The notes under the pieces: model-generated | The model's database searches: none | The model's input: the letters and a program-made list of their open reading frames with translations, nothing else | Told to the model about the DNA's origin: nothing | Virus record (IMG/VR): IMGVR_UViG_3300026094_000032 | Location: 1-27,355 of that record | Source of the DNA: a virus | Reading direction: 5' to 3' (one strand) | Length of the DNA stretch: 27,355 nucleotides | In this document: one piece after another, positions 22,801 to 27,355 of the stretch | Layout: every line of letters starts with the position of its first letter | Numbering within the stretch: the stretch's first letter is position 1 | Translations under genes and position numbers: made by a program

Positions 22801-24041
22801 ATAAATCTTATTGCACCGACAATAGCAGCTTGATCTGTTTTAAGTATCTCTCTATTATACGCTTTGTCATATACTAACCCGTTTGCAAAACCGTTATAGT
22901 TTGTACCTAGTGCTACATCAAACGCAATGTCTTCTAGAATATTTGCAAAGTCGTCTCTATACTTTGCACTGTCAAAAGTAAATGTACCAAAGTTTTCATT
23001 TATAAAATCAATTGTTTTTTCTTGTATCTCAGGCAGTGCTGCTACTAGAGCATCACTAGCTGCAACTTCTGCGTCAGGTGATTCTACAGTTGAAGGGTAT
23101 GTAATTGCAACAGTGCCAGAACCAGTATCTATAATGGCAATTATATCATTCATTAGTTCAGCTATAACGTCCGAAACTGTCTGAGTACCGCCTGTTCCAG
23201 AAATTTGATCTACGTCAGTTTGAAACACTGGTGTGACTGTTATGTTTCTACCTACAGTCTGTACAAGTGCTTTAAGGTAAGTCAGCGCATCTAGTGTAGC
23301 CTGTTTATCATTTGATCCTATGCCAAAATCTACGCCGTCAAAATAAGCTTCACCTCCATTTACACTCTGCCAATTGCCACCGTAGGTAAGATCATATGCT
23401 ACAGAATCAATTACAAATCCTATATCTTTTTTGGCTTTTGTTCTGCTGTATCTTATACTTGGATATTCTTCTGCGAGATAGGCAATTACTTCTGCTTGTA
23501 TAAACTCTTTGTTGTGAAGGTTGAGGTCTCTACTGTATCCAAAGTTAGGATCATCAAGATCATATGCAGGAGTTAGTTTTGCATCAATTTTGTTTCCAAG
23601 TTCTACATCTATAGTTTTCTTTATATTTCTTGCCAGTCTTGCTGCTTCCGGCGCTACCTGGGGAGCTTCTGCATAAGGCCATGAATCGATCTGAGCAACT
23701 GTGTTTCCAGGAGTAGTTCTGAAGGGAACTCCTTCAACTACATCTCCGATTACATCTTCGATTCTTTCAATCGCAAGAGAGCTGTACTTAAAGTCACTCT
23801 TAGAAGTCAATGTGCTGTTAGATTCTTTTCTTGGCTGAACGTTTGTAGAACGTAGCTCGTCGCCTAATATACAGCATTCTGCTGGCACTATAATCGGCAA
23901 TACCTCTCTATACTGTCCAGTAGATACTTTAATAAGTGTCTTTCTAATCGATCTAGCAGGAACTGCTTCGTCGGTACCGGCTGTAACTGCGTCTGTTACT
24001 ATTTTTCCTAGACTTTCGATTGTCTCAAATATCGTTGCCAT
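16884..24041 (-). CDS. Giant virion structural protein (2385 residues)
   Basis: The largest gene of the window, probably a baseplate or tail-fibre-associated protein. Residues 30-70 (TLIKVSTGQYREVLP, then GDELRSTNV) look like the first turns of a beta-helix. Residues 170-1225 hold seven divergent helical repeats of about 150-165 residues, each with a pattern like C-x-RD-x4-IDA-x2-YD-x3-GGN. An extra beta insert lies between the fourth and fifth. Residues 1225-1800 are beta-rich and fibre-like. Residues 1810-2030 hold Asp-box repeats of a beta-propeller. The last 230 residues carry RYSQVRASSHDFLDIGTGNF, TDQDGNFRVGNLF and NVVPTQRAVKAFIE, and are paralogous to the end of the protein encoded at 26051-27355. 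A strong GGAGGA nine bases before ATG 24041 supports this start. Confidence 0.88.
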   Translation of the reverse strand: MATIFETIESLGKIVTDAVTAGTDEAVPARSIRKTLIKVSTGQYREVLPIIVPAECCILGDELRSTNVQPRKESNSTLTSKSDFKYSSLAIERIEDVIGDVVEGVPFRTTPGNTVAQIDSWPYAEAPQVAPEAARLARNIKKTIDVELGNKIDAKLTPAYDLDDPNFGYSRDLNLHNKEFIQAEVIAYLAEEYPSIRYSRTKAKKDIGFVIDSVAYDLTYGGNWQSVNGGEAYFDGVDFGIGSNDKQATLDALTYLKALVQTVGRNITVTPVFQTDVDQISGTGGTQTVSDVIAELMNDIIAIIDTGSGTVAITYPSTVESPDAEVAASDALVAALPEIQEKTIDFINENFGTFTFDSAKYRDDFANILEDIAFDVALGTNYNGFANGLVYDKAYNREILKTDQAAIVGAIRFMRDEVAGLVSSTTATTRAIDSFNNIVDIIRKGRDSRPTLLYPTPTGVDQDRVDAKNLIQANIDFIIADTIAYIDNQIQLNTVNSPDPASKWFEFEYDADLYRRELEYLLQTLSYDVLYQGTQAATKLLQSYFFQDTTVWNGEIANIVDAYQHLSDITKEVIQEQDVAEQSGNTEIQTTLGSPATATEAGQIELNIDIIQDALTAESLTGVPSISFPDTTWADAEFQTAKSTIDTNADTIVVDAIQFVSNEYSGFVYNHAKCSRDLELIAEASRYDWMLDTNYAGILAAYSYLRAESKKVLGEQKDATLAANEYARRLIKNNVNGVVDAIITVNATWEYVNDIIWSASSEGNVSSVDFVENYNAVRQLELNKEFIVQEAKAYVDEWFFDVAVSEVGTNTIVIADTSWLTANMPIKFSVRRNTSISTLFDFGLQDGANYFVKDIIDENTFTISTVIGGTEEELTPQQSAFDYNKKSFRRETQLIIEGSSWDAVLNTNYNAVTRGLAVRRGTAGTDVATQLSETLDGIGFSKILATDIRAVKLDVNALSRVNAIFNEVLDIVENGDASADSLSIPPGDLSTTDQQNAVDQLTNNRSFLQAEFIAYIDQNYAALTYDDAQRSEELGYFIDAIRYDIMYGGNSATRQIARIYTEEGNLTDGSTEQTALVDALDYIKTIIQEIIVETDVTELQVAVSQDFSGTPATSAEATKAETLLDIPRDVANTLNLIVLGDVEYPIATWADENLQKAQRSLLENEDGIAIQTARYLDRQYSFILNVSADFEYDEEICARDLREYINAIEWDLVQPKQWERKYTEGVTIYRPGFYKSKLAGRYYYNSVIGSQEEDFFYLRNGTGLRLMSLDGLKGDLKPANEFGTSRPTAGAYASLDPGFGPDDTRVHITARSPYVQNVSTFGFAAVGQKIDGSLHNGGNDSIVSNDFTQVISDGIGAWITNNGRAELVSVFTYYSHVGYLAEAGGRIRATNGNNSYGTFGSSAEGVDPEETPVTAVVDNRTQFNATVENVFTDQDQILQLEFGHAGDRYTEAAIDIFGSGDSEELLADEFRDGAVKQVRIVETEPDTAGGSGFTLISNTAQTGSLTSIFLAATDGNLSSAYPGMSVYVTAGAATGLYGTVYTYDSGSKEAEVVRPTTYTPTAAGSFTTSTIYRIEDAGDTDWDSISDETLINPRPGTIFTATGAGSGTGTAIEMELGWEHIVPGTPISSPNSSSTYQVEPRAFFTAPAKTATVESITSGTYSTADYFETAAQYNAVATTTNSDGEQASFDVTRVGSKYYVTLNNAGEGYNRLDTVTISGDLLGGTSPLNDITVTITTINKTNGSVIDFNFDGLAQKGVFVITPSSGSTAQVSTEGLNYSSTTLATSASWVDSASGLLDDGSSLLKPSALVIAAADGTVNYSSDAETFESADSGIGSGTIKIAFGQPSPGDNKFLITNSTATDVSTSTDGGASWTIQSGVLPATGVTALTHGKGRFMALQGGSENAYYSEDGGLTWTTATIGTTAAWIDVEWGNGRFVAIADDTNVAVYSIDGIEWFETSLPTGGVYSQLSYGQGIFVATRDDNSIAYSEDGVLWELFTLGAEAAGYNAVAHGNPNLNHQFLVVGASAPTTTVSVAEIGARAQGRSGVANEQLFQVRLKEPGSNYDTAPEISIFDPNNIEPVELAVRLGNGSIANPTFVARGSSFTTASAEINDTNSNGFADFFQDGSFVAVKQLSARPVNGSNIVFDSLPGQVFKLVNTVSFIGENPGSFTAFLQLSPEMSITDAPQDGDGVTLRIRYSQVRASSHDFLDIGTGNFVDTNYPGIPVNAPDANKETNEFDGGRVFFTATDQDGNFRVGNLFSIEQATGVATLDAEAFNIAGLQELSLGEVTLGGNSAAISEFSTDPFFTANSDNVVPTQRAVKAFIEAQIGGGGASLNVNSVTAGDVFINTNQITTVSGEQINIRANVKFEGAVLGQPLAFNYYLR
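17950..18610 (-). repeat. Asp-box beta-propeller repeats inside the giant protein
   Basis: Four clear Asp-boxes at about 40-residue spacing: STDGGASW (residue ~1866), SEDGGLTW (~1907), SIDGIEWF (~1948) and SEDGVLWE (~1987), preceded by a degenerate SSDAETFE (~1825). Between them, strands of the type GRFMALQG, GRFVAIAD and GIFVATRD repeat. This is the BNR/sialidase-type propeller signature, but the catalytic Arg triad and Tyr/Glu of sialidases are not evident. Confidence 0.75.
20370..23450 (-). repeat. Seven divergent helical repeats in the giant protein
   Basis: Copies centre near residues 210, 375, 525, 690, 900, 1045 and 1210. Examples are KKDIGFVIDSVAYDLTYGGN, SRDLELIAEASRYDW and RSEELGYFIDAIRYDIMYGG. 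Each is preceded by a segment like NKEFIxxExxAYxxxxF. The identity is low but the motif order is constant. An eighth copy lies in the neighbouring 656-residue protein. Confidence 0.75.
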
Positions 24042-24044
24042 CTT

Positions 24045-26015
24045 TTAGTATCCTCCTATACCGCCGCCGGTGAATCCTGATGATCCTGTACTGCTGCCCG
24101 AAGCAATCCCGCCTGTGGTACTGCCTGTAATTGTGCTGTCGTAATCAACATTATCTTGTCTTCCATATTCTGGTATAAAATATTGTTCTACAATACGTGT
24201 AGAATTGTCGCCATTTAGAACCTGATACAATTCTTCAGGCTCTGTCTGTGCTAGAACATTCTGTATTAAAGTAAGTCCATAATTAATGCTAGCCACTGTT
24301 TCTTGTTTTTGGTTTTGATAGTCTGAATTTTCTGGAGCATTTACATATGCTAGAGCAGCTTCACGGGAGCGAACATTACCGCCGTGCTGCAAATCCCATA
24401 TAAAGGCATCAACTAGAAAGCCCATGTCTCTTTCACATTTTACAGTGTCGTAGTCAAAGCTTGATGTAAAAGGAGCAATAACATTATCAATTTGATATTC
24501 AGTCCATTCTACAATTTCTCTCTGAATAAAACGTCTATTAAGTCGCAGCAACTCTGCTGCCTTTGGTTCTTTTGTACCCTGCTCTACCTGTTGAGCAGCA
24601 TATCTAATTGATTTCCAAGGTCTATCTATATTTTTTCCGTATATAGGAGCCGGCTCGTCCTTGCCGGATTCTGCAACGTAATATACATCTGCCGAGTCGC
24701 CTATGAATGCCCATTCTGGTATTCCTTCTGCAGAAACAGAAAGAATCTGGCCATTCTCACCTATAGGCAGTCTCTGAGGACCACCAGTGGAGAAATATAC
24801 CAAATCGCCTACTTCAGTAAGAACACTCTGTTCTGTGCCTACTGCTATGATATTCCAATATGTGCCATCATCAAAGTCAGGTCTAGAGCTAGCAGCGCCG
24901 GAGCTTTCTGAAGAAAAATCGTCGCCTTCTGATATGTGATTTTGAACAGCAACATAGGAGTTGTCGCCAAATCGCACTACATCGCCTTCAAAATATTCTT
25001 GATCATCGAGCCAAGCGCCACGCCAGTTCAGTCCAGTGTTTAGTCTTTCCCAAAACTCTGCGTTAGGCGGCTGTTGGTTTTCGCTGTCTTTTATTGCTCT
25101 GTAGTTGTATCCGCCTAGTCTTACTACATCGCCTACCTGGTATCCTGTGAGAGAAGAATCTTCATTCCAGTCTCCTCTGAATCTTAGACCTTCACTGAAT
25201 AGGCTCCAGTTTTCTGTCGATGTAGATGGTATTGCATTAGAATTATCTAACAGTGCTATAAACTGGTTACCGCCATAATTTACAACGTCGCCTGGCTGAT
25301 AATTTTTGAAAGGAGACCATTCTGCTTCGTACTGAAAGCCTTCTACAAACTTGGTCCATTTTTCAGAATCTGCTCCGAAATCTTCCTGTGATGCATGGGG
25401 TGTGTTTGCTATCCAAAGACTAGCACCAAATTTTACAACATCATTCAGTTTGTATCGTATGGGATAATCCCAGTCTCCCTTGAAATCAAATCCCTGGTTA
25501 AACGGAGTCCATTTTTCAATGTCTTCTTCTAAGCCCAGTTCCTCTGTAGGAGCAGATATGTGAGGCGTATTGACTACATAGGTAGAACCACCATATTTTA
25601 CAAAATCATTAATTTTGTAATCAAAAGAAGTTTGCCAGTCACCTTTCCATTCAAGGCCTTCAGCATATATTTCCCACTTATCCAGATCTGCTTCTAGTCC
25701 CGTAGAAGAATCCTCTGCAGAAATATGTCCTTCTTTTGCAATGTAGAGTCTTGCGCCGTACTTGACAATGTTTTCTACTTGATATTCTTGTTGTGGTTGC
25801 CAGTTGCCTAGCCAGGTTTGGCCGTCAGCTACTATGTTCCATTTAGCAGGAATAGCAGTAAGATCGATATTGAAATCTTCTGCGCTTGTGTGTCCTATAA
25901 CACAGATGTACACTTTACCGTTAAAGGAAACTACATCATCTTTGTAATAAACAGTACCAGCTATCCATTCGTTTTTCCAAACAAATCTAAGCCTACCTAG
26001 TTTAAATTCAGCCAT
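24045..26015 (-). CDS. Virion protein with seven CBM5/12-like repeats
   Basis: A 656-residue protein. Residues 16-392 hold seven tandem modules of about 52-55 residues with the pattern Y-x2-GDVV-x-YGG-x2-Y-x-A-x3-HIS ... W-x5-G-x2-W-x-GDW, resembling carbohydrate-binding module family 5/12 (chitin-binding type 3). Residues near 400-440 form a short beta linker. VYYVAESGKDE and DRPWKSIRYAAQQV (about 445-475) start a beta-helix-like segment. A helical unit with KCERDMGFLVDAFIWD follows (~545), and the protein ends in a Gly/Ser tail (TGSSGFTGGGIGGY). A late box (26034-26041) and GGAGT six bases before ATG 26015 give a clear start. Glycan binding at the baseplate is inferred from the repeat type. 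Confidence 0.85.
   Translation of the reverse strand: MAEFKLGRLRFVWKNEWIAGTVYYKDDVVSFNGKVYICVIGHTSAEDFNIDLTAIPAKWNIVADGQTWLGNWQPQQEYQVENIVKYGARLYIAKEGHISAEDSSTGLEADLDKWEIYAEGLEWKGDWQTSFDYKINDFVKYGGSTYVVNTPHISAPTEELGLEEDIEKWTPFNQGFDFKGDWDYPIRYKLNDVVKFGASLWIANTPHASQEDFGADSEKWTKFVEGFQYEAEWSPFKNYQPGDVVNYGGNQFIALLDNSNAIPSTSTENWSLFSEGLRFRGDWNEDSSLTGYQVGDVVRLGGYNYRAIKDSENQQPPNAEFWERLNTGLNWRGAWLDDQEYFEGDVVRFGDNSYVAVQNHISEGDDFSSESSGAASSRPDFDDGTYWNIIAVGTEQSVLTEVGDLVYFSTGGPQRLPIGENGQILSVSAEGIPEWAFIGDSADVYYVAESGKDEPAPIYGKNIDRPWKSIRYAAQQVEQGTKEPKAAELLRLNRRFIQREIVEWTEYQIDNVIAPFTSSFDYDTVKCERDMGFLVDAFIWDLQHGGNVRSREAALAYVNAPENSDYQNQKQETVASINYGLTLIQNVLAQTEPEELYQVLNGDNSTRIVEQYFIPEYGRQDNVDYDSTITGSTTGGIASGSSTGSSGFTGGGIGGY
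24051..24056 (-). promoter_or_regulatory. Strong ribosome site GGAGGA for the giant gene
   Basis: GGAGGA lies inside the last codons of the 656-residue gene, nine bases before ATG 24041. Only three bases separate the upstream stop (24045-24047) from that ATG. The site fixes the start of the giant protein and shows that the junction is a true two-gene boundary. Confidence 0.75.
24840..25970 (-). repeat. Seven tandem CBM5/12-like modules
   Basis: Modules begin near residues 16, 72, 126, 182, 232, 283 and 334 of the 656-residue protein. Conserved positions include the module-final Trp in KGDW/RGDW, the GDVV strand, and the YGG/FGA turn. The copies are divergent at DNA level, so the expansion is old. 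Confidence 0.8.
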
Positions 26016-26033
26016 TAAATAACTCCGCTAGTT

Positions 26034-26041
26034 TATTTATC
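26034..26041 (-). promoter_or_regulatory. T4-like late promoter box (GATAAATA)
   Basis: The minus strand reads GATAAATA, matching NATAAATA, in the 35-base gap before the 656-residue gene. It is 19 bases before ATG 26015 and ahead of its GGAGT ribosome site. It could drive the whole structural block down to 13405. Confidence 0.6.
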
Positions 26042-26050
26042 ATACACATC

Positions 26051-27355
26051 TTATTGCATCGTATCGCTGGCATCATTTCTAAAAAATAAATTCTGTCCTA
26101 CGATAGTTCCCTGTATCTGTGTTCTGTTACCATTCGGATCCTCTCCGCTAAAATCAACATCTCTTGGGAATCTTAGATATTCTCCTGAAGATGTTTCAAT
26201 CACATTGTCAGATCCTCCTATTCTAGTTCTACCTGCTGTAATCTGGTTGGTTTCAAGATTTTCACCACCAACGGACAGCCTGTCTGCTAGGAATGTTGCA
26301 ATTGCTCGTTGAGTGGGCACAATGTTGTTAGAATCAGCTGAGAACGTAGGATCAGTTGAGAATTCATTAATTACCGAGCCCGAACCACCTAATCTAATGC
26401 CGCCTAGAGCAAGTTCAGAGAGTCCGTCAAGGTCAAAGAATTCTGCTGATATAGTAACAATACCAGTTGCCTGATCTACTCCGAACAATTCACCTACCCT
26501 AAAGTTGCCGTCTTGATCAGTAGATGTGTAAAATACTCTACCGCCGTTTAGCTCGGAAACTTCATTTTCTGGTGCTGCTCGGAAGAAATTGCCGCCTGCA
26601 TATATTGCAGGATAATTTGTTTCTTCAAAGTTACCAGTTCCGATGTCAAGAAAATCGTGACTGGATATTCTGCACTGACTGTACCTAGATTGTAATCTTG
26701 CTATAGTGCCATGTGCAAGGTTAAATTCATTTTCTAGTCCTGGCGTAATTGTAAATCTTACAAGGCGTGTTCCTCTACGAGTACCGTCGTCGCCTAGATC
26801 CTCGATTTCTACACCAACAAATAGCGCAAGGTCCTCAGGATCAGGTGTATCAGGATCTAATATGCCATTAATAATAATCTGCACACCCGGTCCAGGCACT
26901 ACATTAACTCCGGAAACTGTAATTATGTTATCTTCAGGTATAATGTCTGCAAAGCCGTTACCAGTAATAGTAATGTTAGAGCTTGAACTTCTATAACCTG
27001 CGCCTCTATCAATAAAGTCTGGCTGAGGAAGAACGCCGCTGCTCTGTCTTACATCAATTTCAACTTCGGTGACAAAATTAGGATCAGTAACAGTAATTTC
27101 ACAAGGACTATTGGTAGTATAAGCTGCACCCGGATCCCATATTTTAACAACGGTGAATATACCAGTAAAAACATCTGCTCTAAATTTAGCCTGTCTTCCG
27201 GCATTCACATTTACAATAGCATCAGTAGTAATACCGTCTGCTAGTAATACCCATTTTCCTGTTGCTCCTATAGAAGCATAACCTGCTGAGGACCATCTTT
27301 TTGATACCACAAGATCTCTTTCCTGCCAACTAATACCATATTCTGTAGTATACGC
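26051..27355 (-). CDS. C-terminal part of a large virion protein (5' end outside window)
   Basis: The frame is open through the right edge of the window, so at least 434 residues of a longer protein are present. An internal GTG at 27310 is not a convincing start, as coding-like sequence (YGISWQERDLVVSKRW) continues upstream. The first part is beta-rich (GATGKWVLLADG, SSSNITITGNGFADI). The last 230 residues carry RYSQCRISSHDFLDIGTGNF, TDQDGNFRVGELF, SEFFDLDGLSEL-type strands and NIVPTQRAIATFLADRL, in the same order as the end of the giant protein. Such ends are found in several large virion proteins of marine T4-like phages as I recall. It lies upstream of the late box at 26034-26041 and precedes the 656-residue gene by 35 bases. 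Confidence 0.8.
   Translation of the reverse strand, partial: AYTTEYGISWQERDLVVSKRWSSAGYASIGATGKWVLLADGITTDAIVNVNAGRQAKFRADVFTGIFTVVKIWDPGAAYTTNSPCEITVTDPNFVTEVEIDVRQSSGVLPQPDFIDRGAGYRSSSSNITITGNGFADIIPEDNIITVSGVNVVPGPGVQIIINGILDPDTPDPEDLALFVGVEIEDLGDDGTRRGTRLVRFTITPGLENEFNLAHGTIARLQSRYSQCRISSHDFLDIGTGNFEETNYPAIYAGGNFFRAAPENEVSELNGGRVFYTSTDQDGNFRVGELFGVDQATGIVTISAEFFDLDGLSELALGGIRLGGSGSVINEFSTDPTFSADSNNIVPTQRAIATFLADRLSVGGENLETNQITAGRTRIGGSDNVIETSSGEYLRFPRDVDFSGEDPNGNRTQIQGTIVGQNLFFRNDASDTMQ

Overview
This window looks like part of the late (virion) region of a marine T4-like myovirus, of the kind that infects picocyanobacteria or SAR11-type bacteria. The evidence is dense tail-fibre and adhesin genes, very large virion proteins with motifs typical of marine T4-like phages, four intergenic boxes matching the T4-like late promoter (NATAAATA), and moderate-to-low GC. 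No capsid, terminase or replication gene is present to fix the taxonomy, and the host is inferred.

Layout. Positions 1-1490 (+): the 3' end of a virion-type protein, then a NUDIX hydrolase, a cupin-like protein and a small conserved-looking protein, tightly packed and overlapping. Positions 1483-3570 (-): a 695-residue tail fibre ending in a cupredoxin-like domain with a complete set of type 1 copper ligands. Positions 3690-4597 (+): a two-gene island with a 2OG-Fe(II) oxygenase and a parvulin prolyl isomerase. Positions 4594-12537 (-): an eleven-gene, translationally coupled operon. In transcription order it holds a GT9-like glycosyltransferase, a NodU/CmcH-type carbamoyltransferase, five 2OG-Fe(II)-type oxygenases, an SGNH hydrolase, a sixth oxygenase (prolyl-4-hydroxylase-like), a HAD phosphatase and a small unknown protein. 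Positions 12661-27355 (-): the structural block. In transcription order it holds the C-terminal part of a large virion protein, a 656-residue protein with seven CBM5/12-like repeats, a 2385-residue giant, two small fibre-type proteins, three tandem cysteine-rich glycine-rich adhesins, and a protein with a tail-assembly-chaperone-like C-terminus.

How they may work together (inference): the giant and fibre proteins form the baseplate and distal tail apparatus, and the three cysteine-rich paralogues look like variable receptor-binding tips. The modification operon follows directly, starting with its own promoter after a hairpin terminator. With seven oxygenases, a carbamoyltransferase, a glycosyltransferase, an SGNH hydrolase and a prolyl isomerase within about 9 kb, the most interesting reading is a phage system that chemically decorates its own tail proteins or a glycan. 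Remodelling of the host surface is the main alternative.

No tRNA, rRNA, CRISPR array, insertion sequence or integrase was seen. The only gaps above 100 bases are 3571-3689 and 12538-12660, both described as regulatory.
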